From contig CAMFLR010000009.1 in NCBI GenBank assembly GCA_945957605.1, positions 237,925 to 301,924 of the forward strand: 64,000 nt of DNA, given 5' to 3'. The notes below the pieces were generated by a model that ran no database searches, was not told the origin of the DNA, and saw nothing but the letters and a program-made list of their open reading frames with translations. Every line of letters begins with the position of its first letter. Position 1 is the first letter of the stretch. Below are positions 46,877-56,199 of this stretch, in pieces. The DNA is from an uncultured Isosphaeraceae bacterium. Its GTDB lineage: Bacteria; Planctomycetota; Planctomycetia; Isosphaerales; Isosphaeraceae. The position numbers and the translations under genes are program-made.

Positions 46877-47191
46877 TCACGCACGACTTTCCTCCCAATT
46901 CGGCGGCCCGATCTGTGGCTCAAAGATCGGCCGACCGTTCTCCGCGATCTTGCCCGTTCGCAAATAGATCGTCACCTTGTACACGGCGGGCGTCGGCGGG
47001 GGCTGACCGGCTGCCCTCATTGCACTACCCGTTGCGGATAAAACGAGCCGACGCCAGTGGTATTCTTCGGACCCGACTTGAACGTGTGCGATCTCGCCGG
47101 CGTGCGGGCCTCCGACCAGTTCAATTCCTCCGAGTCGCTTCCAGTGTCCTGGCACAGTGAACAAAATATCACTCTCGAGGGACGGCGCCAA
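46877..47191 (-). CDS. hypothetical protein, about 100 aa
   Basis: The core LGGIELVGGPHAGEIAHVQV, then YKVTIYLRTGKIAENGRPIF, looks like a small beta-rich protein family seen in phage and accessory regions (WIGGPxDG-type start). The start is uncertain: TTG at 47191, GTG at 47155, or a lost start just before IELVGG, because the residues before it look non-native. Function unknown. Confidence 0.42.
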   Translation of the reverse strand: MAPSLESDILFTVPGHWKRLGGIELVGGPHAGEIAHVQVGSEEYHWRRLVLSATGSAMRAAGQPPPTPAVYKVTIYLRTGKIAENGRPIFEPQIGPPNWEESRA

Positions 47192-47371
47192 GCCACTGGT
47201 AGTCGCCCCATCCGCCGATCATAATCTGATGATCGGACCGCCGAGGAGCCGATGGAGGCGTTCGAGATAGGGCCAGCTGTCAACAACGCCAAAACGCGGG
47301 GTGGAGCGGAGTTGATTGGCCAGATGGCCTGAGATGCATAGGTGGCGCTGAACCGCCGGGAGATCAATGCC

Positions 47372-47572
47372 GTGAGCAAAATGCCAGGTTGGTTTGCGCC
47401 GATATTCGGAGCGATCGTAGCAGGAGGGATCGCGTTCTATGTGGGCAAGTACGAAATGAACTTCAACCCGCCGTCGATTCTCCCTTGGTTTGTGGTGATC
47501 ACAGCCACTACGGGAGCCCTTGCGGGCGTCATCGTGTGGTTCATGGATTCGCGTAAGCAGAAGACTATCTGA
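47372..47572 (+). CDS. small membrane protein, 66 aa
   Basis: GTG 47372 with GGGAG 9 bases upstream gives SKMPGWFAPIFGAIVAGGIA, one membrane segment, then a second one (ILPWFVVITATTGALAGVIVWF) and a short basic tail. No family is recognised. Small two-helix proteins of this kind often act in signalling or as modulators, but nothing here shows it. Confidence 0.5.
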   Translation: MSKMPGWFAPIFGAIVAGGIAFYVGKYEMNFNPPSILPWFVVITATTGALAGVIVWFMDSRKQKTI

Positions 47573-47708
47573 ATAGTCGGTCGGTTGCACGTCAAGTTGA
47601 GAGTGGTCCGTCCGCCCCGGCTCGATGTACGATCCAGCTTGTCGTGGGTGCGCGGCCCCGCCGAGCTATCTCGATAGGACACATCTTTTCGTAAAGGAAG
47701 GATTCAAT

Positions 47709-48149
47709 ATGCGATCAGTGATTATATGCGCACTTTGCATGGCATCCGTGGGTGTGGCCGTAGCTATTCAACAGGTCAGCACGTGTCATGGAGCCAATGC
47801 GGCCAACTACGGCGGCTTCGACGGCAGCTTCACTTGGGTGTCACTTCCCGCGGATGACGTTACATTTACTTACGTCGAGAGGGCACCCTTCACGGTGAAG
47901 GTGGAAGCTGCCGGGTCCACCGTCGAGGGGCGGCGATTCTACATTGGCGACAACAAGGTTGCGATTGAATTGGTGGCTCATCCCTTGGACGGGATCTTTC
48001 TTCAAGGAGTCAACCGCGGTGGGAACTTCATTATGACGAAAGGGGCCACCATTAGTGTAAAGCCTGGGTACAAGAAGCCGCTCGACTTGAAGCCGGGAGA
48101 CGTTTATGTGGTGTTGCCGGGCATCAAGTTCGAGATAGCCGAAAAGTGA
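47709..48149 (+). CDS. small secreted protein, 146 aa, unknown function
   Basis: ATG 47709 with GGAAGGA 7 bases upstream. A signal peptide (RSVIICALCMASVGVAVAIQ) is followed by a beta-rich mature part (FTYVERAPFTVKVEAAGSTV, GDNKVAIELVAHPLDGIFLQ, KKPLDLKPGDVYVVLPGIKF). Only one Cys, just after the signal region. No domain recognised. Probably periplasmic or surface-bound. Confidence 0.55.
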   Translation: MRSVIICALCMASVGVAVAIQQVSTCHGANAANYGGFDGSFTWVSLPADDVTFTYVERAPFTVKVEAAGSTVEGRRFYIGDNKVAIELVAHPLDGIFLQGVNRGGNFIMTKGATISVKPGYKKPLDLKPGDVYVVLPGIKFEIAEK

Positions 48150-48630
48150 CTTCACGGTTACTTTGCGTTGACAAGCGCTCGACTGACGATGTGGCGCCGA
48201 AACTATTCACTACTAGGAGATGGGTTATGCAGAAGGTGTCGCTTTCCCCGAGGATGCGGCCTCAGAGAAGCCAGCGTTGACCGACGCTGCTCACGGAGTT
48301 CCCAACTCCCCTGCGCCAACTCAACGGCCGCTCCGTCACATTTGCCCGCATTGCACGCCAGAGAATATTGGATGTTCTGGTAATCGCGTTCCGCCCACGC
48401 TTGTCAGATGAAAGTCAACAGCCGGACGAGGAAACACTTATAGCGATCGCTGCCAAAGCAATGCGTTATGACATTGCCGCCAGCCGTGAGGAAAATGCGA
48501 ATTCCCGAGCAGCCGGGGACGTCCTGAGTGCGACGTCCTTCTAGCAGGTCTCCGAAAACGGCCGTTCTGAGCCGTTCTACCCAACACCAATGGCCGCAGC
48601 GGATGGCCTCTGTCCAACGGTCGCACGGTT
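48150..48630. other. intergenic region, degraded sequence
   Basis: About 480 bases with no intact gene. Short frames on both strands (48168-48383, 48438-48626) show no family motif. A minus-strand stretch near 48420-48560 reads as plausible coding sequence (DLLEGRRTQDVPGCSGIRIF) without a start, perhaps the tail of a lost gene. Confidence 0.35.
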
Positions 48631-49527
48631 TCAGAGTCCGGGCATCGTCGCGAACAACGCGCGAGCCTGGCTGATGAACGTCTTGGCAGCCGGGCTGGCG
48701 GGTCCTTGGGCTCTCCAGGCCAGGGCGATACGTCCGCTTAGCGACGGGTGAGTCACCGTGATCACGTGTAATTCCTGGGGGCAGGATTGCGCGAAAGACT
48801 CCGGAAGAAATGCCACGCCCAGGCCTCTGGCAGCGAGACTCGCGAGCATGTTCAGATTGCCGGCCTCGAAAAGAATGCGAGGCTGGAGGCCTTTAGCCGC
48901 ACAGGCTTCGTCGAGGCATGTGCGGATCCCTGTCCCCTGAGGGAGGCTTATCAGCGGATGCTTCTCAAGCCCCTCCAGGGGGATCGCACGCATTTTGGCC
49001 AGGGGATTACCGCGACTGACAGCCGCGACGATCGCCTCGCTCGTGACGATCTGTGTCGCGATGTCCGACTGCGGCGTATGCCCCAGGGACACCAATGCCA
49101 GGTCGAGCTCGCCGCTTCGTAATCCCTCGATCAGGAGATCGGAGTTCGCCTCCAAAAGGGTGATCTCCACGTCGGGATACCTGTCGTGGAATTCAGCCAG
49201 CAATCGAGGAATCTTGACAGATGAGCATGAGGCAATCATTCCCAGGGAAACCCGCCCTCGGACCATGCCCATTAGCTCGTCGACGGCGTTCCGCGCATCG
49301 GCAATCGCTCGAAGTGCGGCACGAACGTGGGGGAGCACGGCGGCGCCCACGTGGGTGAGGCGAACCCTACGCCCAGAGCGGTCGAGCAAGGCCTGACCGA
49401 GCTCGCGCTCGAGCAGTCGAATCTGGGCGCTCACACCGGGCTGGGTTACGTCGAGCTTTGCCGCGGCCCTGGTGAAGTTCGCTTCCTCCACGACGGCCAC
49501 GAAGTATTCCAGCTGTCGAATTTCCAT
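48631..49527 (-). CDS. LysR-family transcriptional regulator
   Basis: Residues 1-60 form the LysR helix-turn-helix (MEIRQLEYFVAVVEEANFTRAAAKLDVTQPGVSAQIRLLE-type layout, with LERELGQALLDRSGRRVRLT). The rest is the type 2 periplasmic-binding-like effector domain (GRVSLGMIASCSSVKIPRLL, ANSDLLIEGLRSGELDLALV, GLGVAFLPESF). Normal length, 298 aa. It is divergent from the SnoaL-like gene at 49680, with a perfect LysR box between them, so it probably regulates that gene and itself. Confidence 0.92.
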   Translation of the reverse strand: MEIRQLEYFVAVVEEANFTRAAAKLDVTQPGVSAQIRLLERELGQALLDRSGRRVRLTHVGAAVLPHVRAALRAIADARNAVDELMGMVRGRVSLGMIASCSSVKIPRLLAEFHDRYPDVEITLLEANSDLLIEGLRSGELDLALVSLGHTPQSDIATQIVTSEAIVAAVSRGNPLAKMRAIPLEGLEKHPLISLPQGTGIRTCLDEACAAKGLQPRILFEAGNLNMLASLAARGLGVAFLPESFAQSCPQELHVITVTHPSLSGRIALAWRAQGPASPAAKTFISQARALFATMPGL

Positions 49528-49563
49528 GGGCTACGATTCTAGCCTTTTCGGCTCGGAGATTCC

Positions 49564-49578
49564 ATAACGGATCGTTAT
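49564..49578. promoter_or_regulatory. LysR box between regulator and SnoaL-like gene
   Basis: ATAACGGATCGTTAT is a perfect palindrome with the LysR pattern T-N11-A. It lies 37 bases from the regulator start and about 100 bases from the GTG of the divergent gene. Confidence 0.7.
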
Positions 49579-49679
49579 CGTCACTAGAAGAACCATCAAT
49601 TGGACTTCTTGTTCCTGGCATCGAATACTGAACCACGTCCCCTGAGAGAGATTACTCATTCAGAATGTTGGAGGATCAC

Positions 49680-50117
49680 GTGAGCAGCAATCTGCAAGAT
49701 TTCGAGACGTTCCTGAGATTGCGTGAACATGCGGCTACGGCTTTTGTTAAGGGTGACCCGGCCCCTTTGGAACGCCTCGTCACCGCCGATTCACCAGCAA
49801 CGTTTTTTGGACCCGGCGGTGGCTATATCCAGGGTGCGGATGATGTTTCATCGATCTACCAGCGAGACGCGACGCGTTTCGAGGGCGGCCACACTGACTT
49901 CGAGATCTTCCATATGGCGGCGAGCGACGGCCTCGCTTACTGGGTGGGCGTCCAGCGCGCCAACGCTCGATTAGTCGGGAACGCAAAAGCCGTCCCGTTC
50001 TACCTCCGCGTGACCGAGGTTTTCCGAAGGGAGGCCCAGGAATGGAAGCTGATCCATCGTCATGCCGATGCCATGGCGTCTGAACCAGGAGGGGAAAACG
50101 ATCAATGTGAATCGTGA
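49680..50117 (+). CDS. SnoaL-like / DUF4440 (nuclear transport factor 2 superfamily) protein
   Basis: GTG 49680 is preferred over ATG 49665, because TTGGAGG lies 6 bases before the GTG. The protein shows the cone-fold pattern of the family: FLRLREHAATAFVKGDPAPLERLV at the start, GPGGGYIQGADDVSSIYQRDATRF, YWVGVQRANARLVG and FYLRVTEVFRREAQEWKLIHRHAD at the end. Members bind or convert small hydrophobic molecules; many have no known reaction. Divergent from the LysR gene. Confidence 0.78.
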   Translation: MSSNLQDFETFLRLREHAATAFVKGDPAPLERLVTADSPATFFGPGGGYIQGADDVSSIYQRDATRFEGGHTDFEIFHMAASDGLAYWVGVQRANARLVGNAKAVPFYLRVTEVFRREAQEWKLIHRHADAMASEPGGENDQCES

Positions 50118-50909
50118 CGACTGCGGCACGGCATCGGCGGTACCTGGGCCCGTGCATGACAGGACTTCCGAAGAGAAAACGACCACGATGGCAACGCTTA
50201 CTTGAAGATTCTCTCGTCAAATGAATGTTGCCATCCTGGAAAAAAGCCCAGCGGATGGCGGTCGCATTGCCCTGATCGACGAGAGCGGCCTGTTGACACA
50301 GCCCAGCGTACTGTGCGGAAGTGACGGCGCGGCGCCTCGAGGCATGAGGACGAATCAGACGCTACCTCCTAACCGCATTCGCTTAGTTCAACCATCTGAC
50401 GATTGAGTAACTTGAGTTAAGAGTAGAGGCTCCGTCCGATTGGCACTGGTATTCGATAAGGGCACTATTAACCCGCTTCGGTAAGGGGCCGACGGATATC
50501 GGTAATCACTTCGGGGCGACACAACGGCAATTGTACTTTTGCATGCAGGCGTGCGAAGGTTGGGGATGTACGCTCTTTTCCAGATCCCACAAATCACGCT
50601 ATAAATTCTGAATATCCCCTTTTTGACACCGCCCGTTCGGCCCCGCCAACCAGTACCGCCAAAGCACTTTTCATTCCGTTTGTGAATGCGGAATCCGAGG
50701 ATTTAGCACGGCTGAGCCTTGTCTAGTCCCCCCAATTGCGGTAAGACACCTCTAAGTATCCTTCGATTCCCTGGCTCTTGTCGTATGCCCGATCGATGCG
50801 TCAAATTCGCGAGAAGCGCCTACAGTTAAACCTTTTGTCTGGTTCACACATCAATGGCTAAAGAATTAACTCTGTGTATCTTTTTTATCAGAATCCTTAC
50901 CGACGTCCA
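50118..50909. other. intergenic region, no gene recognised
   Basis: About 790 bases without a convincing gene. A plus-strand frame at 50221-50406 has no ribosome-binding sequence of note and no recognisable motif. AT content rises near 50850, where the promoter of the next operon is expected. Confidence 0.35.
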
Positions 50910-51563
50910 ATGATTCGTCGCATCATATCCTCGATGCTTGTCGTGCTGCTCTTGTTCGGGCTTGGAAGTGCATACATGGCCGAGTCCGGAAACGCTCGGC
51001 TCCGCGCGGACTACGCCCGGATGTACCAAGTAGGCGGCGATCTCGATGCACCTGACCCGACGAAGGTCTATATCCAAACGCTCCCTGGCGAAGATCCGCT
51101 CGATTTCCGTTGGCGCGTTCACGTGCCGGCGAAGTACAGCTTCCATTTGACGGGGCCGGGTGGGGGTCAACAGACAAATCAGAGCCCATCTGATTTCGTC
51201 GTGCGTTTTCGCCTAAAACAGGACGTAGCGGGAGCGATCACGTGCTATTTCACGCGCGACGGCTTGGGGACCTTCATGGACCATACGGGGTATCGACAAG
51301 ATCCTGAACTCGGCGCGTGGCTAGTCGCTCACTTGAATGACCTCGAGATTCGTCAAGTTGGGAAGCAGGGAGTGGAAACGTTCGACGCTACTGATCACAT
51401 CGAGTTGTTGACCATTCATGTGCCGGAGGAAGTCGGAAAAACCGCGAGCGAAAATGTTAAGAAGGCCTACTTCGCACGAAACAGTTGGCCTGACTTGTTC
51501 AAGGTTGCGCTTCACTCCACCGTGCCGAAGCCGGCCAATAATAAGCCTGGGGCGTCACAATGA
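50910..51563 (+). CDS. secreted or membrane-anchored hypothetical protein (coupled pair, gene 1)
   Basis: From ATG 50910: an N-terminal signal or anchor (IISSMLVVLLLFGLGSAYMA), then LRADYARMYQVGGDLDAPDPTKVYIQTLPGEDPLDFRWRVHVP, a beta-rich domain. I recall similar protein pairs in planctomycetes but no named family. Its TGA overlaps the ATG of the next gene (ATGA at 51560-51563), so the two proteins are probably translationally coupled and act together. Confidence 0.6.
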   Translation: MIRRIISSMLVVLLLFGLGSAYMAESGNARLRADYARMYQVGGDLDAPDPTKVYIQTLPGEDPLDFRWRVHVPAKYSFHLTGPGGGQQTNQSPSDFVVRFRLKQDVAGAITCYFTRDGLGTFMDHTGYRQDPELGAWLVAHLNDLEIRQVGKQGVETFDATDHIELLTIHVPEEVGKTASENVKKAYFARNSWPDLFKVALHSTVPKPANNKPGASQ

Positions 51564-52237
51564 CGGAAATCGAACAAACGCCTCCCAAAGTCGCGTCCGA
51601 CGGAAGCACCATACCACCGCCTCGGCAGCAGGGTGGATCTTTCTCGCTGGCTCATGGACTATTGCTGATCGCCGTTATCGGCGTATGGTCCGCATGGTGG
51701 ATCAAGACCAAAGAGAATCAGCGGCTCAAGGCGCGTGTTAAAACGATGAGCGTCATGGCTCGGGAACTGTTTGTGCCAGACCCTTCATTGCTCTCCGCGG
51801 TTCAGCACGAGCCGAAATGGGTCAATCATCTTGAGTGGGAGCTATATGTTCCTCCCGGCACGTTCGAACTCTGCCTGTCCACGCACGGACTTGAAAGCTA
51901 TTACCGGTGGCCGGTCAATCCGACGAAAACTGCCCGACTCAAACCCGGTCGGCACGTGGTCGAACTGATTCAATCGAGTTCAAACATCGGTCATCATGTG
52001 GGATTGCTTGTCGACGGCGCGGAATTGATCGGCATCGATGAACCGAGCGAATGGAAGCCGAAAATAAGCCAGGGAGGCGGTTCCACGTTTGGAATTTATC
52101 GATTAACGAGCAATAGAGACGATCCGCTGTCTCTTTTCCACAATGTCTTCGTCCAGGCGGACGAAGATAACAAGGGCACTGGCGGATCGACTCAAACCGA
52201 CCGAGGCGTAGCCGTGTGGATACGGATGATTAAATAG
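51560..52237 (+). CDS. membrane-anchored hypothetical protein (coupled pair, gene 2)
   Basis: A hydrophilic N-terminus of about 28 residues precedes one membrane helix (LAHGLLLIAVIGVWSAWWI), a short coiled coil (KTKENQRLKARVKTMSVM) and a beta-rich outer domain (WELYVPPGTFELCLSTHGLE, LKPGRHVVELIQSS). The WELYVPPGTF segment parallels WRVHVPAKYSFHL in gene 1, so the two outer domains may be related. Overlaps gene 1 by 4 bases. Function unknown. Confidence 0.6.
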   Translation: MTEIEQTPPKVASDGSTIPPPRQQGGSFSLAHGLLLIAVIGVWSAWWIKTKENQRLKARVKTMSVMARELFVPDPSLLSAVQHEPKWVNHLEWELYVPPGTFELCLSTHGLESYYRWPVNPTKTARLKPGRHVVELIQSSSNIGHHVGLLVDGAELIGIDEPSEWKPKISQGGGSTFGIYRLTSNRDDPLSLFHNVFVQADEDNKGTGGSTQTDRGVAVWIRMIK

Positions 52238-52543
52238 TGATCCCTGAAAAGCCTTTCCGGGCCGTGAGGTTGAAGAGGACGTTCTGATACGCGGCAATGG
52301 TTTGCGGTGTTTGGGCGAGGGCTCCAAATTTGGGTATTATCCTCGGACCTCCCTGCACTATCACAATATGAATGCAATGCCACAGCAACATAGTCGGGGC
52401 GACTGGATTTGAACATTCGAAGGAAATCACCAATTTGCTTCGAGTGGGCTGACCTAAATATGCACCCAAATGAGGTTTGAGTGACTACTGATGCCGCTGG
52501 AGTGGGGAAGCCGTCCCGCGTCTCTGAAATCTCAATCCTTTTA
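52238..52543. other. intergenic region, no gene recognised
   Basis: About 305 bases between an operon end and a minus-strand gene. Only overlapping shadow frames. No clear hairpin or repeat. Confidence 0.35.
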
Positions 52544-52804
52544 TCAACGTTGGGCTCGCGGACGCAACTTGTACAACCAGAGGTGTCCTGTCGTCTCATA
52601 GTCCCATTCAAAGATTAAAGGGCATCTCTGACCATCATCCACATCCAGTAGATGCTCATCGACTGCTCGCTCAACCTCGTCGATATACTCGGTAGGTTCA
52701 CCAATTTCCTCGGCTACCGCTCCGCAGATTAGTCTTTTGGCCTCTTCTTCCGTGAAATCGCGTCTCGGTTTCAGTCCATCGAGAGAGCCATAAAAGATTG
52801 GCAT
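52544..52804 (-). CDS. hypothetical acidic protein, 86 aa
   Basis: A soluble acidic protein with a helical start (DFTEEEAKRLICGAVAEEIGEPTEYIDEVERAVDEHLLDV) and a beta end (PLIFEWDYETTGHLWLYKL). Composition and frame use look coding. No family recognised. It lies upstream of nothing obvious on its strand, and the SUKH gene 80 bases away is on the same strand. Confidence 0.5.
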   Translation of the reverse strand: MPIFYGSLDGLKPRRDFTEEEAKRLICGAVAEEIGEPTEYIDEVERAVDEHLLDVDDGQRCPLIFEWDYETTGHLWLYKLRPRAQR

Positions 52805-52883
52805 TGGCGACAGCCTCGATCACTACGATGGAATTGTTATTACAACTCATAAGTCGTACGAGTAATGTGTGAGTGGTAAACAA

Positions 52884-53378
52884 TCAAACCGTAATCGTCC
52901 CCGTCAGCCATCCCTTCAGGAACTCATCGAGCGAGGGCGCGACCTCATTTATCTCACATGTGATGGGGTGCCAAGCCATGACTTGCGGCAAGCAGGAGCC
53001 CCCTTCAACTACGAAAGCGAAGAGGATGCCATCTGCCCCTGCGCCTGCGAAAAACAATAAGTGTAGGAAATCTCGACTACTCACCAAATTTTCTCGCGAT
53101 GCCCGGTGGTATCGATTCTGCTTTGCCAGTTCCTCGACTGTCCACACCAACCACATTGACTCGAACCACTCATCCCCGTTAATCGACATCATGTCCATTA
53201 CGCCGTCGCTTTGCATCAGCAGCGACTTCAATGACTCAGGAAGAATCGCTCCGAGGGCGGCTTCAGTTTCTGCGAGCCGCAAAGCCTCGGCGGGGGGACG
53301 ATACTCGGGTCTACCTGTAATGGTTGAGTGTAGGACCCTGTTCGCGTAGTGATCCGCAATCCGCTCGCGCCAGTTCAT
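52884..53378 (-). CDS. SMI1/KNR4 (SUKH) family protein
   Basis: The core AEAALGAILPESLKSLLMQSDGV-type segment (TEAALGAILPESLKSLLMQS, then DGVMD) is the SUKH N-terminal signature. WFESMWLVWTVEELAKQNRY, then a beta strand (GILFAFVVEGGSCLPQVMAW), and SLDEFLKGWLTG at the end complete the fold. 164 aa is normal. SUKH proteins often serve as immunity proteins to contact-dependent toxins, but others are housekeeping scaffolds. No toxin gene is seen here, so an orphan immunity protein is only a guess. Confidence 0.75.
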   Translation of the reverse strand: MNWRERIADHYANRVLHSTITGRPEYRPPAEALRLAETEAALGAILPESLKSLLMQSDGVMDMMSINGDEWFESMWLVWTVEELAKQNRYHRASRENLVSSRDFLHLLFFAGAGADGILFAFVVEGGSCLPQVMAWHPITCEINEVAPSLDEFLKGWLTGTITV

Positions 53379-53500
53379 GCGTCAGCAAAACCTCGTCCTG
53401 CCGAATAGCCTAATAATGTCGTGGCACTTGTTACCCTCAACACGTCTCTCATATGACGTGTTCTAGAAATACCATCAGCGTATCTGCGACCTGGCCACCG

Positions 53501-54065
53501 TTAATCCACCAACGCCCGCTTTAGATGAGCGTCATTCTGGTCCACGTGCGAGTAGACTTTAGCAAGCATCGACCCGTCCGTGTGCCCCATCAAAGCAGCT
53601 ATTGTAAGGTGGTCGTGCCCCTGGATCAACTTCTTCATGGCGAACCCGTGACGAGATCCGTACATAATCAGCCGCTTTCCAAGTTTCTGGCTCAAACGGC
53701 ATATCCGGCTGCAAACAGCGAACTTCGACCACGGAAGCCCACGCATTCAGAAACAGCTTTCCTGCCCTGCCCTCGGCCATTAGCCGCTGAATGATCTCCA
53801 GTTCCGGGCCGTGCAAATAGATCGGCCGCTTTGAACGCTTCCCTTTCGACTCCTCAGCCGGAAAGACAATTCGCTCATTCTACAGCTCAACGTGTCGGGG
53901 CTTGATGTAGCGGCACTCCTGAGGCCTTGCGCCAGTGTGCCAGGCGAAGATGAATTAGTCGCGAAGCCGACCGCCCTTGGGTAGCAAATCTAGGATGGCG
54001 TGGTAATCTTCCGGCGTCGTGTATGTTCCCGTCGCTTCGGCAGCGGCTTCTTCATCTTCTTGATA
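53501..54065 (-). pseudogene. tyrosine recombinase pseudogene
   Basis: Reading from 54065 the frame gives TTPEDYHAILDLLPKGGRLR, an in-frame stop, FIFAWHTGARPQECRYIKPRHVEL (first active-site Arg in TGARPQE), another stop, then RIVFPAEESKGKRSKRPIYL. A frameshift near 53700 leads to KRLIMYGSRHGFAMKKLIQG (the HxxR box, degenerate) and LMGHTDGSMLAKVYSHVDQ (His and catalytic Tyr). At least two stops and one frameshift make it non-functional. It differs from the fragment at 43002. Confidence 0.75.
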
Positions 54066-54124
54066 GGAGGGTATGGTTAAGGCAAAGCAAGTGGCAAAAA
54101 AAGTAAGATTGAATTGAAAGATGG

Positions 54125-54388
54125 ATGGAAGGAAAGTTGCCCAAAGCTGACAAGAAGGCTGGTATCGCCACCCGTCAACATAAATGGGAAATCGTGGATC
54201 TTGCCGAGCTGAAAGCCTCGTGGTTCATTCGGCTGACTAAGCGTGAAATCAAGAACTTCAAGGAGCTGGCGGCCAAGCCAAAGATCGGACGCGGATTGAA
54301 TCGGCAACGAATAAGAGTTGCCCAAGTGAGGTTCTCACCGCACACTCGCGCGGGGAGATCAATGGATGGACCGAAATTGGAAAGATAA
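54125..54388 (+). CDS. short hypothetical protein, possibly a fragment
   Basis: An 87-residue basic frame (KADKKAGIATRQHKWEIVDLAELKASWFIRL, then TKREIKNFKELAAKPKIGRG). The segment HKWEIVDLAEL followed by a Lys-rich helix recalls small phage-type proteins with a 'VDLSLVPEEF..DKKAI.A.IKAG' layout, but the C-terminal third looks unrelated, which suggests truncation. It lies within the decayed mobile region. Low certainty. Confidence 0.25.
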   Translation: MEGKLPKADKKAGIATRQHKWEIVDLAELKASWFIRLTKREIKNFKELAAKPKIGRGLNRQRIRVAQVRFSPHTRAGRSMDGPKLER

Positions 54389-54885
54389 TGGCGTAGTGAC
54401 CCACGCGGAGAGCCTGCTGCTCGCCGGGAAAACGCCGGAGCAGGACGACGATTCGATTCCTAGCCCCAATGGCGATGGCCGGTCTTCTCGGCATCAAGTC
54501 TTCGCCATGTTGGCTGTGCCGGATGAGGGCAGCTTTGGCTCGTGCCCTACGGCGATTTGCGGCTCCAAAAGCTCGGTCGTTATCGCGGCAAGACTATGAC
54601 GTTCCAGTTTGCCGATGAGGAAGGGAGCCCTTGCACATGGTGCTGGAAGGCACGCACGAGGGTTTGCAGAAGATCGCGGATCGAATTGCGGCGGGCAAAT
54701 GCGAGTTTCTCCAGCCGAGGGGCGATTCGGTGACAAGCGTTCGTTTCGAGAGACCTGCTTGACTCGACTGATGCCAATTTCGAGGTTCCGCCTCGGCTGT
54801 AAACTGAAGGGTTGCACAAGCACATCAAGGATGCGGACCGAGGACGGCCCCACGATGATTCTGCCACCCTAGGCCCGGCCTCTAC

Positions 54886-56182
54886 TTGAGGCCATCGTTC
54901 CCGTCTTCACACGGACCCGCATTTCGACGGTTGAGCCTGCTGCTTGCCGCCGCGATTCTTTTACACGGCCGCCAATCTGCTTCGTATTTTGGGACGCCTG
55001 GCCCCCGGCCATCGCACAGACTGTCAGCGGGTTCTCTCACGCGCACGCTGGTCGGATTTGCAACTCGGCTGCGCGTTGGCCCGATTCATCCTGAAGCATC
55101 TCGTGTCCCAGGGACCGGTACTCCTGGTCGGTGACGACACGGTCGATAGCCATCCCGGCAAGCACGTCTTCGGAAAGTCCCGCCACCGCGACCCTGTGAG
55201 ATCATCGCATGCCTACACTGCCTGGAAGTACGGCCACCGCTGGGTCGTCTTGGCCATACTCGTCCGCTTCTCATGGGCGAGTCGCTCCTGGGCTCTGCCC
55301 GTACTGATCGACCTGTATCACTCCCAAGAGGACAACCACCGTCGGGGCCGCCCGCACCACACGCCCGCAGAGTTGATGTGCCGGCTCTTGCGGTTCTTGC
55401 TGGCCCGTTTCCCGGATCGACGATTTGTTTTCGTGGGCGATTCCTCCTATGGATCCCATGAGGTCGCCCGCTTTGTCTACCGGCATCGCCAGAGACTTGT
55501 GCTGATCAGCAAACTGCACCCTGAGCCCAATTTGTTCGAACCGCCTCCGCTTTACCGGGGCAATGGCCGGCCTCGGGTCAAGGGAGATCGGCGCCCCAAG
55601 CCTCGCGAAGGCGTGGCGACGGCTCGACGCCGCCGCAAGCTTACCGTGGGCTGGTGCGGTGGGGGAACTCGACGTGTCGAGGTCGTCATCGGCGCGGGAC
55701 ATTGGTACAAGGCGGGTGACGGATTGGTGCCAATCCGCTGGGTGTTCGTCCATGACCGGGAAGGCACGCACCGCGACGAGTATTTCTACACAACGGAACC
55801 GAGAATGAAAACGAGTGATGTCATCACTCGATATGCCGGTCGCTGGAACCTCGAATGCACGTTCCAGGAGAGCCGAGCTCATCTCCACTCGGAGACAACA
55901 CAAGGTTGGAGTCGGCGGACCGTGTTACGTGCGACGCCATGCCTGCTCGGACTGTACTCGGTGGTGGCCCTGCTTTATGACGCAATGCCTGCAACGGCAC
56001 GAGTCGGCGCGGTCATCTGGCCGGGCAAGTCGATCGTGGCGTTTTCGGATGCATTGTGTGCCGTACGTCTACGACTATGGTCCGAAACCGTTTTTCGAGA
56101 GGCTGTAATCGGATCGGGGCTCGAGAAACTCCCCGAGCCGATACGCGATCTACACTACGCAGCCCTCGCACCCGCTGCTTGA
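54886..56182 (+). pseudogene. IS701-like DDE transposase with N-terminal frameshift
   Basis: The main frame from about 54970 gives a DDE-superfamily transposase: VLLVGDDTVDSHPGKHVFGK with the first Asp, FVFVGDSSYGSHEVARF with the second, and RWNLECTFQESRAHLHSETT with the Glu, then SRRTVLRATPCLLGLYSVVA. The N-terminal part (FRRLSLLLAAAILLHGR) is in another frame and joins at about 54970, so a one-base change has broken the gene. The C-terminus looks complete at 56182. It abuts a cut IS630 transposase. Confidence 0.7.
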
Positions 56183-56199
56183 ATCACGTCGGAATGGCA

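Noticed and set aside
52884..53378. A complete toxin-immunity module around the SUKH gene
   Set aside because: No toxin gene, delivery domain or second immunity gene is present in the flanking DNA.
54366..54872. Several overlapping frames (for example 54366-54599 and 54609-54872)
   Set aside because: They have no shared motif, conflict in frame and lie in decayed mobile DNA; a faint GRYRGKTMTFQF piece was too short to assign.
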